From assembly GCA_015178975.1 (NCBI GenBank), contig WHVD01000033.1, positions 620,001-684,000 on the forward strand: DNA of 64,000 nucleotides, given 5' to 3'. The notes below the pieces were generated by a model that was not told the origin of the DNA, did no database searches, and saw nothing but the letters and a program-made list of their open reading frames with translations. This stretch comes from Hysterangium stoloniferum. Lineage: Eukaryota > Basidiomycota > Agaricomycetes > Hysterangiales > Hysterangiaceae. Shown here piece after piece: positions 1 through 11,351 of this stretch; the first letter of the stretch is position 1, and every line of letters starts with the position of its first letter. A program made the position numbers and the translations under genes.

Positions 1-818
1 ACGTACGTTTCGGCGGTAAATTTAAGGAGCATACCGGTGTCATCCTCGAGATAAATGGGGACATTGACGTATCCTAATACTTTGGCATTACCGGTAAGTT
101 GTACGAGGCGCAGCTTGAGTCCTTGCTTGAGCTTAGGGCGGTCCTCTAGTTCCTTATAGAAGTCCTCCGAAATTAAGGAGAGGTCGGCCCCAGCATCCAG
201 CCTGATTTTAATAGGATTTGAAGCTTCTGAATCCCCTACGCATCTGTAGATGTGTAATGCTGAAATCCCAATACTGGAATATCCACCTGGAGGGTCCCTT
301 CTGCAATATATAATAGTCAAATCCTCCTTCATAAGCTGACTGGATCGGGGGTATTGGACTCTAGGTCTTTTGCTTTCTTTTCTTGCAGCCAGTTTGACGT
401 TCCTCCTGATACATCTACCGTTAGGTACCTTGGGAGTGGCGTTCGAAATAGAGTCGTCCGCTTCAGAGTCTGACTCATCGCAAGGAATTAAGTCAGGTAA
501 TTGCCCTGGGTCGAAGGGGAAGCTCTCCTCCTCTGATCCCTCTGACTCAGAGGGGTCTTCTATAACGTAGGTCTCACTTATTTCCTTAGATCGGTTCACA
601 AATGTGTCCTCGTCGACGATTTCCTCAATGGTGGGAGGTTCAGGTCGCGATAAAACTCTCGTCTCAGTCAGACCTTCACGGTTCTGACGATGAGCGTCTA
701 GCCAGTCTCCTTTCTCGAGAAAATCATGGTCTGATATAGAAACAATAACTTGCGATGTCTTGTTCTCATTCGAGGATGCTTTCACGTCTGAAACGATGTT
801 GTCCTCTGACTGAGGATG
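1..818 (-). mobile_element. Ty3/Gypsy fragment: gag end to protease
   Basis: Read on the minus strand this stretch encodes the end of gag and the aspartic protease of a Gypsy element related to the two large elements further right. The protease shows an active-site motif of the D[AT]GADLSLIS type near position 200, followed by the conserved KLKQGLKL and QLTGNAK blocks. The gag-protease linker is rich in Asp, Glu and Ser, as in the relatives. The fossil is cut by the window edge on its 3' side, so its family is clear but its extent is not. Its right border is an LTR of another family, so it was broken by a later rearrangement or insertion. Confidence 0.8.
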
Positions 819-1447
819 TGTGAGAGGTATGGCAAAATACACTCAGGAAATATAGTCAGATGAGCTCTTACTATATCTCCTTTATTATTTCTATTTTCTC
901 TCTTTTATTATATCTATAATTAGTTCGACGACCTATGTATGCGGTACATCGACTCTTGTGGGTGCACACACGCCAGACTTATGTATTCTAGCGCCCGTAG
1001 TTTAGAACTCAGACACTTTTACACCACAACCACGACTTACTCAGACACCTGTTAGTGTCCTCTAAGTTGTGATTGGTGTATCGTCTCGACCGTCACAGAT
1101 GGGCTTTAGCTACTTATTCAATCTGAGTTTCGAACTGTACCAGTCGAAACTCAATCCTTATCTCAACCCGCGTGGACTACATCCACGCTACTCTATTATT
1201 CGATTCTCTAACTACTCTACTTGCACTCGAGCAGTCGTCCAGAATCGCACTTAACAGTCAATTCTACTTATTCGTTCTAGCTATCTGCCTTACTTTAGAT
1301 AGCTACTTCTCTCTACTGTATTGAACTAAGTAGTCAATACACGTTCGGTCTGTATTAGACTTAGACAGTCAATAAACCGTGGTATCGTACCTAAACGGTC
1401 GATATTCTTCGTATATAGAATGGTTAGAACTTCTACCACTCTTCACA
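819..1447 (+). repeat. LTR of family D, apparently solo
   Basis: This 629-bp segment starts TGTGAGAGG and ends CTCTTCACA, the terminal style shared by all LTRs of this locus. Its last 436 bp (from 1012) match 34933-35371 closely, which shows it is a repeat. It sits between a Gypsy protease fragment on the left and the RT of a different Gypsy family on the right. The flanking five bases (GGATG and CCTTG) do not match, so no target duplication is visible and the LTR may mark a recombination joint. Confidence 0.7.
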
Positions 1448-4400
1448 CCTTGAGGAGAAGGAAGGCATTGTCCTCTGTCATGGTCCACCTCCAGTTGGTT
1501 TCCTTTTTTGTGAGATCAAACAGTGGTCACGCATGGTGGGAGAAATCTGATATGAATTGCCTATAGAAGTTGGCAAAACCAAGGAATGCCTGTACCTCTT
1601 TCTGACTGGTAGGATTGGGCCAGTCCCGTACACCTGACACCTTGATTGGGTCCATCTCCACTTGGTTTTCAGAGATGACTAGACCAAGGTATTCAATCTT
1701 TGTCTTTTCAAACTCACATTTCTCTGGCTTAAGGTAGAGCTTATACTCACAAAGACGCTCTAGAACCAGTAATAGGACATGCTGATGTTCCTCCAGCATC
1801 CTGGTGAAAATGAGAATGTCATCCAGGTAGACACAGACAACTCCTTCTGCAATCAAATCTCGGAAGATGTCATTCATCATAGTCTGAAAGGTTGCTGGGC
1901 TATTAGTGAGGCCAAAAAACAAGACTAAGGGTTCAAACAACCCTCTATTTGTTCGGAAAGCAGCCTTCCACTCATCACTATCCTTAATGCGAACATTGTT
2001 GTAGCCCCATCTGACATCAAGCTTTGTGAAATATCGTGCCCCTTTTAATCGATTCACCAGTTCTGAAATAAGTGGGAGTGGATATCGATTTTTTATTGTT
2101 TGGGCATTCAATGCACGATAGTCTTGTACAAGTCGAAGGGAGCCATCCTTCTTCTTGATGAAGAAAACTGGGGATGCCATGGGTGACTTAGAAGGACGTA
2201 TCCGACCAGTTTCAAGGTTTTCAGCAATAAAAATATCCAGCTCTGTCTGTTCATTGAGGGACATAGGGTAGACCTTGCAATTGGTTGACTTTGCATCAGG
2301 GATTAGTTCAATTGCATGGTCCCAAGGTTTTCTATCCAGCAATGAATTAAATGACTCCTTGGAGAACACATCTTCAAAGGTGTGGAGATACTCAGGGACA
2401 ATGTCTCGAAAACCTTTTGGGCTCAGTGTATTAAACCTTGCACTAGCCTCTGCTAGTCACTGAGACACTGTGGCAGATGCTCGAATCTGACTTGGAGTCA
2501 GTTCTGGGTGCAGCACTGTGACAAATACCGATCTCCATCTTCAATTAAGTCCTCTATTTGGTCTTCAACCTCATCAGACTGATCAGGTACTAAATCAGGA
2601 ATTGGCTCTTCTGTTTCCTCAGATGTGAAAACTGGGGCAGGGGCATCTCTACAAGCTTGTAAACATCTAATCTCTTCACGTGCCCTGAGGGTTGAGATTT
2701 TACACTCTTTACAGTGTGGGTTACAACGGGTCATTTTGACTTCTTGTGTCTGCCAATTGATCTCAGGGTTGTGATCCCGAAGCCAGGTATAGCCAAGTAA
2801 AAGGGATTCCTTCCCAAGCTTGGTGACTGCAAACAATGCCTTTTCTGAGTGATCCTTGTAGCAGAGGACCAACTCAGCCACTTCGGTGATTGAACCTGCT
2901 TCATTGGGTGTCCCATCAACATTGTATACATGAATTGGGTAGATGAGTGATCGTGTGGCAATTCCATTTTCATGCACATAGTCTCGGTCAATGAATAGAC
3001 CAGTTGCACCACAATCAACCAATGCACGAGTCAATCGGAGAAGACCAGTGTCAGTTGTTTGGAGCTCAACTTTTAGGTGTAATGATTTGGCAGTTGCCGT
3101 TGAGGCAATAATGAGAGATTTTGGAAGATGACGTTCCCAAACTGGTCTTCTATGATGTGAATGGACTGAGGGAGACTTGGGTGGGTTAGGTATGACTTGA
3201 ATTCCAGTGTCCTCACTCAACAGAGGTTCAACTTCTGATGTATTAACTGTACATACATCATCAACAGAGAGGACACTGAATCTATTTGAAAGTGGCAGTG
3301 AGGGCATACCCTTCACTCGCTGCAGTTGGGAAAACCCGAAACAGGCTGTAGATCAGCCCCTCGAGGGGAGTCATCTGCTTCGGCCACCCTACTACAGGCA
3401 ATTCGGACATCCACTTCTGCAAGAAGGATGTCCATGGCCATGTCCTGTCCCTCTTCATCAAGGCTAGTAAGTAGGGAGTGGATTCGTTGTAGTTTTCGAG
3501 GGCAGTCATGACTAATATGACCCAGCTGACGACACTCGAAACAGAGTGTTGAGGGAAGACCCCAACCTTTGGTCGCATCAATGTCCATCACGTCGATTGG
3601 CCTAGAGGAGGGTAGTGTTGACGTAGGATGTGGGGGAAGTGGGGGGACGACGCGAGGGAACATTGAAGGTTTCAGTGCGACCGGTCGCGTTGTGACACCT
3701 GCTGAATGAAAGATTTTGTTTGCGTTTTGGTTTTGGTCGAAGCGGGAAGCAGTGTCGTACCAGCCTTGCTCGTCGTCGTCCTTCGGGTGGTTCTTCATCA
3801 TCGCAACCTGGGTCTGGATATTCAGTAAGAGGCCGTGTCGATATTTCATTACAATGGCTAATGCGTCTTTGTAACCTGCAAGGTCAACGAGTTCGCGAAA
3901 CCTGTCTGTGTACTCGTTGACCATTCTTCGGGCTTGATGGTACGTCGTTCCTTCTAACTTGATACGGGCCATAGCTGCTTCGTCAGCTGGAAAAATCTCG
4001 CACTCGAAGGTCCCCACGAAGGTCTCCCACGAAGGCACCACGTCTCCTTGACTCCACGACTTCATGAGCCGATTTGCGAAAAGGGCAGCTCGACCGGTCT
4101 TCATGAACAACACCACCCATTGAACCTTCATCTCGTCCGTCTGGAACTTCGACCCATTCATGCTGATGTACAGCAGACACGAGTTGTAGAAGGTACGTCT
4201 GCCAGATCGATCACCATCATACACGTTCGGAAGTGGAACCTTCAGACCTGAGTTGGTCGAAACGGCAGCAGAGGTTGACGTAAGTAATGCGGGTGGCTGT
4301 GGAGGATTCGTTGGTGGTTGTGTTTGTACAGTGAGTTGCTGAAGAATTTGCTGCAAAAGGTCCGTATTTTGCTTCTGGGAGGCTTGGAGATCTCGAATGT

Positions 4401-4575
4401 CATTACTGTGCTGTTCCAGCACCTGGTGGGGATCGGTAATAGAAGTCAACATAATAGTAAAAATGAGGGGAGGGAACCGCATATAAACTCGAAGTAGATT
4501 ACATAGATCTGTATAAATGTTTGAACTCGCGATCTTGAATATGGTTCGAAAAATAGCGGCGGTAACTCCAGTCAC
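1448..4575 (-). mobile_element. Ty3/Gypsy element C, gag-protease-RT part
   Basis: Minus-strand Gypsy remnant. From right to left: gag (about 3313-4575) with a CCHC zinc knuckle (CFECRQLGHISHDC); a retropepsin-like region (about 2498-3316) with DCGATGLFID; then RT (about 1450-2369) with the VYLDDILIF catalytic block and the FLGFANFYRQFI end block. RNase H and integrase are not on this side. A related RNase H-integrase-chromodomain piece lies at 5946-7907. The fossil is broken, with about two or three breaks, and is bounded on the left by the family D LTR. Confidence 0.85.
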
Positions 4576-4863
4576 TCAATGTGAGACTTTTCTTCTGTAA
4601 GGGCAACTCTCTAGACCACACTGACTTGCACTATGACTGAGTTGAGGCACTAGCAGAGGGAATCCGAAGTAGGTTTTATACCTATCTATTATATACATAC
4701 AATGTACATTATTACTTACCTAGCAGAGGGAATCTGAAGAGAAAAGTCTAAGGAATCCTCGGCTAGCACGTGACTAACTAAAAGTGCAGCTGAGTTTGAA
4801 AATGTGATAAAAACAAAGTACTCTTATCCTTGACTTATGAGACTATATTAAGGAAGGTCAGGG
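4576..4863 (-). other. Putative LTR or leader of element C
   Basis: This 288-bp stretch lies between the gag start of element C and the antisense gene. Read on the minus strand it contains a TATA-like GTATAAAACC and two copies of a CTAGCAGAGGGAATC-type motif about 70 bp apart (near 4652 and 4723). Its position upstream of gag fits an LTR promoter plus leader, but I found no second copy in the window and no clear TG..CA ends, so the call is tentative. Confidence 0.3.
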
Positions 4864-5917
4864 ATGAATTTAGAAAACTTGAGATTGTCCCCTGACATGA
4901 AGCGACGACAGGAGGAGGAGGAAAAAGCGTTAATGCAGGAGTTGAAAGATGCGGAAGAGGCGGAAAAATGGGAGTTGGAGCGGGCGAAGGTGGAGAAAGA
5001 AGCGTGGCTCTGGAAAACGGCAGAGGCTCAGAAAAAGAAGGAAGAGGCGGAAAGGTTACAGCGGGAGTCAGAGGCGGCGAAAAAATGTGAGGAGATAAGG
5101 CAAGGAAAGGTAAGTGAAATCCATAAGTTTCCGTGGTTCCAACCGATAACTATTGGGTACAGCGAAAAGCCGTGGAGGTGGAGGTGGAGGTAGAGGGAGA
5201 GGCTGGACCTTCAAGTCCTAAAGTAAGTACATCTACAAAAGGCCGGTATTTGATTAACTTCCAAAACAGAAGCCAAAGGTCAAGGCTCCAGAACAGATGG
5301 AAGTGGTCCATGAAAATCTGTGTTATCGATGTTCCATACGGAATATGACGTGTTGGAAACAGAAGGTAAAATGGGGTGGAACTTGCTATCCCTGCGCAGT
5401 TCTTAAACTTCCATGCACTCTCACCTCGAAAAGGGTTCCAAAAGGTGAGAAGCCTCAGAGAACTAACGATGTGGAAAGTTTGGGAGCAGCCAAAGCTGCA
5501 GAAACTGAGGTACCGAAAACAGATAGTACGGGCATGGAGCTCCTCAAGGACACCGTTGACACATTAGTTTTTATCGGGACAGAAGTCATGAAAATGTGGG
5601 ATACACTAGATCGCCATAATGAAATCCAGGAAAAAGGTTTCCGTTCATTGGTCCGAAATTTCTGGAGGCAAAACAAATTCCTGGAGAAGGTAATGGTTAG
5701 CATCGGTATTATCGCAGTTTCCGAGAGGTTTTCCGATAAGGCATGGGAACAGCCTAATGATCCATTGGCGGAATGTGTCGAAAAAAGATGGGAGTCAGGA
5801 AATGGGCCGGAAAGTGAAGATGAAGAGGTACAGGATATGGTGGAAAGTGCAGAGATTGCGGATGATATGGGAGTAGAAATGGAAGGAGGATTTGGGGTGT
5901 CAGAGACTTTAAAATAG
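4864..5917 (+). CDS. Antisense spliced gene with coiled coil and Zn2Cys6-type cluster
   Basis: Predicted three-exon gene of about 317 aa: 4864-5109, 5163-5222 and 5270-5917. Both introns (53 and 47 nt) have GTAAGT donors, AG acceptors and branch-like motifs (GATAAC, TTAAC), and all junctions are phase 0. Residues about 12-82 are a Glu/Lys/Ala-rich coiled coil. Residues 120-151 hold six cysteines spaced C-x2-C-x6-C-x10-C-x2-C-x6-C, which fits the fungal Zn2Cys6 binuclear cluster; the C-terminus is acidic. It runs opposite to the surrounding Gypsy C sequence and converges with the chromodomain end 28 bp away. The intact frame amid decayed neighbours suggests a younger or selected gene. DNA binding is inferred from the cysteine pattern only; it may be an accessory gene of the element. 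Confidence 0.6.
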
Positions 5918-5945
5918 ATGCAAATAAATTTTGACTTGTATGATT

Positions 5946-7907
5946 TCAAAATGAGTGTGATATCGGAAGTAACGGAAGTGTCAGAAGCTGAACAGAAAGA
6001 AAATGGGAATGGTCAGAGTGATGATAAAGGTCCGGGTTTGCTTGGATACGCTGTGTGGAAATCAGTAACAATTTCCATAGCATGTCTGAGTTCCATGGCA
6101 ATATCCATGAAGTTTCCTCGTCGGTACCTTCGTAACCTGCCCATTTGACTAAATAGAGCAATTTACAAGTACGTCGGTGATTGTCGATTTTAGAATCCAA
6201 AATTTCAGAAACTTCAAATTCGGGTTCTCCGTCAATGATGACCAGAGGGGACGGAGGTTGAATATGTTCCAGGATTTTGTTAGGAACACAGGGTTCTAAC
6301 ATGGAAATGTGGAAAACGGGGTGAACTGCTCACATACTATCGGGAAGTTGGAGAGTCCATGAGAGAAAACCGGCTTGTGCTATAATTTCAAAAGGGCCTA
6401 AGAATTTCTCAGCGAGTTTTTTAGAAGGTCGGGTAGTACGGAAGAATTGAGCTTTTACAAAAACCTGATCACCAATTTTAAAATTAGGAGGCGGGATCCT
6501 GTTTTTGTCCGCGGAACATTGATAATATTCCTGTGCGGAAGAAATAGCTTTCTGAAGTTCTTGATGTAATTCGTCGAGGTCGGTAATAAATTCTTGAGCA
6601 CGAACAGAAGCCAAATCTTGTTTGGGATGTACAGTGAGATTCGGATTATAGCCTTTGTTGGTGAAAAAAGGAGATATGCCGGTAGTTGCATTCAGAGAGT
6701 TATTGTAGGCGAATTCCGCGATCGGAAGAAGGGATTTCCAGTTGTCCTGTTGATAATTGCAATAGATGTGGAGGTATTGTTCCAATGTTTGATGTACACA
6801 TTCCGTTTGTCCACCACCTTCCGGGTGATATCCCGAGGTGAAGTGTAGTTTCATGTCAAGGGCTTTTCCAAGGGCCTAGAAGAAATGGGAGATGAACTTG
6901 GAACCTCAATCGGAAGTTACATGAGACGGAACTCCGTGTTTGGAAAATATGTGAATAATGAAAAGTTCCGCTAATTGTAAGGACATGATTGTATCATGAG
7001 TGGGTATGAAAATGCCTTGTTTTGAGAATCGATCCACAACAACTAGAATGGATGTAAAGCCTTCAGAAGTCAGGAGTTGTTCGATAAAATCCATGGAAAT
7101 TGAGTTCCAGGGTTTTTCTGGTATCGGGAGTTGCTTGAGAAGGCCGTACGGCTTATGCCTCTGGGTCTTAGAGCGTAAGCAGGTGGTGCATGACTTACAG
7201 AACTGGGTTACGAAATCTCGGAGGTTGGGCCAAGTGTATTCTCTACAGATTAAACCAAGAGTATTGTTAATGCCGTAATGTCCGGAGATTGGATGATTGT
7301 GTTTATACTGAAGTACGTGGAGTCGGAGATTGTTGGAATCTGGAACGTAGATACATCCATCGAGATGGATAAAACCTTGAGAGTCTTGTGACCATCAGGG
7401 TTGGTCGGGATTGTCAGGAACTTCTAGGTGTGGCTTGAAAGCCGAATCGGAAGTGAGTGTGGAAAGGATATCTTGATGTAATTGCTCAATGTCCATAATC
7501 ATGATGCTACGCATAATTGGATAGTAGAGGGAAGTTGCTCGAATAGATGCAGAAAGTTGTTGCATTGTAAAAACTGGTTTCAAGTTATGCGGATTAACAA
7601 CGGCATAGTTACTTTCCCCCTCTTTAGGATAGACGTCCCATCGTCGAGTCATGGCATCTGGTTTTCCACCAAGACGTCTGGGTCGGAAACGGATAATCAT
7701 GTTGAAAGCAGAAAGGAATTCAGACCAGCGGGCCTGCCGGCAGGTTAAAAGTTTAGTGGTAGAAGAATATTTGAGATTTTTGTGATCAGTAACAACGTCA
7801 ACGGGAGTTGCGGAACCTTCGAGATAATGGTGCCAATGTTTGAAAGCTTCAAAAATTGCCAAAAGTTCCTTATCATGAACATCGTAGTTGAGTTCGGACA
7901 CTGAAAG
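5946..7907 (-). mobile_element. Ty3/Gypsy element C, RNase H-integrase-chromodomain part
   Basis: Minus-strand pol remnant. From right to left: RNase H (about 7395-7901, NYDVHDKELLAI); integrase zinc-binding and core (about 6330-7300, with SGYHPEGGGQTE); then a chromodomain (about 5946-6302, LYLVKWAGY and ETSW), which is typical of chromoviruses and targets integration to chromatin. The right end is cut by the family A LTR at 7908. The fossil carries roughly four breaks. In minus-strand order this piece precedes the gag-RT piece of the same type, which is unusual for a single element. Confidence 0.8.
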
Positions 7908-8316
7908 TGTGAAGAGTCGATAGATTCTGACTGCTCAATGTACGAAGAATAGTATTTATTCAACTACTATTATTAAGTATTGACCGTTCTGTACAATACT
8001 GTAGCTTACTAGACTGATAGTACTAGTAAGAGACGCACTACACATCACAAGAGCAACTATACAGTTGCTCGTGACGATAAGGACCGGAGAAAAGAAGAGT
8101 TGACCTTTACGGTACAACTTGTAGCTAGAAGTAAGAAAGATAATCAGCGAAAGACTGAATATCAAAGGTAGAGATATAGCAGTGCGAATCAACTATAGTG
8201 TCGACGAGTGCAAAGACTTGAGAGTGGGACTCGACCTTCGCGGTTCGAGTCCAAAGATTATTAGTACGCAAGAAGTTGCTACTTTTATAAGTAGCTGAGA
8301 CATTACCCTTGACACC
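7908..8316 (-). repeat. LTR of family A, left part (split by element B)
   Basis: Reverse complement of the 3' two thirds of the LTRs at 31626-32265 and 34289-34932, starting with the family end (CTCTTCACA on the minus strand). It continues at 20336-20570 on the far side of element B. The joined length, counting the duplicated ACACC/ATACC once, is 639 bp, the same as the other family A LTRs. It is the 3' LTR of the element whose accessory ORF lies at 20571-22599. Confidence 0.85.
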
Positions 8317-8999
8317 TGTAAAGGGTCAGGTGGTTTACTACTCAATGTGTGATCGTTATCAACTAACGATAGTACAATATACAACCGACTAGTAGTTTGA
8401 AGTGATCAAGTATAGATTACAATTGACCCTTAAGGTGCAATCGGTAAATAATTACAAGAGCGGATCGACCTTGCGGTATGGTCCGATTGCATAGCTAGCT
8501 GAACTAACGGCCAAGTAGCGGAGAGAAAGTATATATTGTGAGGGAGAGAGAATATTCTAAGAACGTGAACTACAATGGATATTCTTACTGTGCGAACCAA
8601 GAGGTAGAAGTCAAGTCGAGTGGTAGTAACTGACTTCGACTGTTTCAGTGCGAAGTGTAGTTACTGTAGATATAGTAAGAGAGATAGAGTGAAGACTAGT
8701 TTCAGACTAGGCCCCGAACCAGTACTTGCATGTGCAGGTGATGGTTGTCGGGGTTGAAAGGTGTCTGAGTTTTTATCCATGTGACTACTACCTGTGACAT
8801 GTGCATACTTCTTGTGGGTGAGAGTGCCCACAAGCATACATGGACTCTCGAACTAAATAAAGGAGGTTTGACCTGTATTTATGAGATATAGAAATAGAAT
8901 AAAAATATAGAACATAAAGAGAATAATGAGATTATAAAGCGGTCAAGGAGTAAGGCTTAGAGCCTTTAACCGCACCTCCTATATGACTTATCCTTCACA
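8317..8999 (-). repeat. 3' LTR of element B
   Basis: 683-bp LTR whose plus-strand ends are TGTAAAGGG and CCTTCACA. It matches the copy at 19653-20335 base for base in length. The polypurine tract lies directly to the right, as expected for the 3' LTR of a minus-strand element. Confidence 0.92.
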
Positions 9000-9000
9000 G

Positions 9001-9014
9001 TGCCCCCCCAGTTC
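9001..9014 (-). other. Polypurine tract of element B
   Basis: On the minus strand this reads GAACTGGGGGGGCA and abuts the 3' LTR. The same motif precedes the LTR of the plus-strand element (34275-34288), which supports it as the plus-strand primer site. Confidence 0.75.
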
Positions 9015-9025
9015 GGAGGACCATG

Positions 9026-11034
9026 TCATGCGAAGTCTTGTAGCCTACCGAGGACCCCTCCCCATGCATCTTTATTGGAACCTCCTAGCTGTAAGATCGC
9101 TTGACCCCATTCCTCCCGTTTGTTACGGAGGGGACCTACAATTTCACAGAGTTTCAGATCGCAAGAGTTGGGAGACAATTGTTCCACTTTGTGTACCATG
9201 GATACCCAGCGGCCATAGGCTTTTTGTCGCATCCTGATGATGAGGCGAATCCTATCAGCTGGGTCGAGGTCCAGTCGCGAAAGGGGATGAGGTGCCATCT
9301 GCTGGGGAGTGGTACTATCCGTGGTCACACAATCAAGGTTTTTCCGGTTGTCATTAGCAGGAAGTAACTCCTCAAGTAGATCGACAAGGTCGGTAAGGGG
9401 GGTAGAGAGTGAAAGTTCGGGAGGGGCGCAAGGGAAGTTCACGGACAGCTGTCTGAATGGTGACAGCTTGATTCCTGAAACGATGCTTTGCAGCTTCTCC
9501 ACCTCTGTTGCGTCTTTCATGAGCAGGTAAAAGTCGACCATGGTCTCTTCCAGTGATGCGAGTCCTTTGCAGTCGCTTACTTTCCCTTCCAGTAAGGGTG
9601 GCTGTAGCGCGGGGAGTAACTGGCTCAGGACCCTGCTGATGGTGAAATGTGCTGAGTGGTAGTTGATTGCTATTCGCACCCAAACGTCACCGTCAGCTTC
9701 ATTCCTGCTTATCACTGTCTCCCGGACCTCCGACTCGATAGGATGGGAAACTCTTTGTGTCCTGTAGGTTTTTTTGCCTGAGGGAATAGATGTGGAGGGT
9801 GGTTCAGTGATAGGAGGGTCGAGCATTACAACGTCGCAGGCCTGTTCCGATTGGTATGGAGCTGGCAACAGCTCACAGGTAGTGGCAAGCATGGAAGAAA
9901 GAAGGTTCGGGGGGTGGTCCGAGGAGTCTCGTAGCTGCGGTGGCTCATGTTCCTGTAACTCTAGGATGGGAATGGGTAAAGGGGGAGGTGTGGCAGAGGG
10001 TGGAACGGGGTTTTCTGCGGCAATGCCAATCGAGGTCTTGTCAGGTTGGTATCCACGCCATATTCTGATGGTTGGTTTAAGTTCCCTTCTCTGATTTGGA
10101 TCGCTAGAGACAAAGTGTATGGGTCTTGGTAGTAAGAATCCTTCGAACGAGTCCTCCCCCAGATACTTCGCCCCGTATCATGGATAGGTGGTATCACTAT
10201 CCTCCGACTCTGAAGAGAGGTCGGTGGGGCTGACCCGAAACCTTTTCTGTGCTGGTCCTTGAGGAGGGTTGGTCCCTGATGGTGGTTCCTTTTCATCTCC
10301 TCGGGTCAGCTGGATACTTCGGAGTTTAATCCGTCTGACTAATTCACAATCATAAAAGGTAGTACCATCCTTCCCTTTCCGGCTTTTAGCGCCAGTGGCA
10401 CGTATGCAGGGGGTTCCATTATCACTCTCCTCGGTCTCTACAAAATCCGTCCATTTCATCCCTGGGGGAGGGAGAATTGGTAGGATGGGGGCATAGCCCT
10501 CCCGCATCCTGCTCTCTCTCCTTTGGGCTTTTGAAGGTACGCCTTCCAGTCCTCCCCTGGCTAACCGATCTTGTACGAACTTCTCCCTCCTCTTTCTTTT
10601 AAGGTCCTTGAGCTCTTGTTGATTTTGGGCGTGATGCTCCTCCTTGTCGCGACGCTTCCGGGCTACTTCCTCGGGTGGGGGGGATGGGGATGGTCGAATG
10701 GGGGGTCCATCCCAAGGGAGGTCCTTTAGGTCCCAATATCTGGAGGGAGGGGCCTGGCGGCAAGGAGTGAGTGTCTCGACCCTTTCGGTGTGAGGTGGCC
10801 CTTGAGAATCGTGAGCGGCTCTCGAGGCAGTCTCTGTTGATCTCCAGTGTGTCAAGGAATAGCTCGAGGAATTAGAGGCGGGGGCCTCATGGTAAGAGAA
10901 AGGGTGCTCGACTATTTCAGTGCGAGGTGGTCCCGAGGAAGTGGAGGCAGGGTTCCATAGATGCTCGTGGCAGGTGTTCGTGGGATCCTTTTGAACTTCG
11001 GGAATTTGGACTTCGAGAGAGGTGGTTGGGACAT
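9026..11034 (-). pseudogene. Accessory ORF of element B, downstream of pol
   Basis: Remnant of the extra ORF that both large Gypsy elements carry between the chromodomain and the 3' LTR. The N-terminus has a basic FPKFKRIPRTP block matching LPKFKKVPRAP in the other element. The middle is charged and proline-rich. The C-terminal domain shares VLSQL, KAYRRW/KAYGRW and LGGS-x3-AWGG with the copies at 20571-22599 and 31503-34251. No signal peptide or membrane span is seen, so an envelope role is unlikely. I do not recognise the family. It is broken, with a few breaks. Confidence 0.65.
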
Positions 11035-11351
11035 GTTATAGTTGCGGGTCGCACGAGAGTTGTGTGATGGTAGTGGTTGAAGGTAAAGAGAGGTCAGAGA
11101 TTCTTAAGTGACTTTACGTCTCTCGTATCCTAGGGATTAAGACTCCGCTCGGTTGTTGACACGAGATAAGGAGGTGATAGACTAAAGGTTGGTGATTGTG
11201 GAGTGAAGACGAGGTAGCTGAAGTTGAATTTTTAGAAAAAGAAAATAAAGGTTAAAATTAGGGTTGATTGTCGAGTAGATTGAAAGAAATAGACTGCATT
11301 CTCGGGAGGGAAGTGGTTCCGGGTTCTTGGTGAAACTGCATATACCCATCA

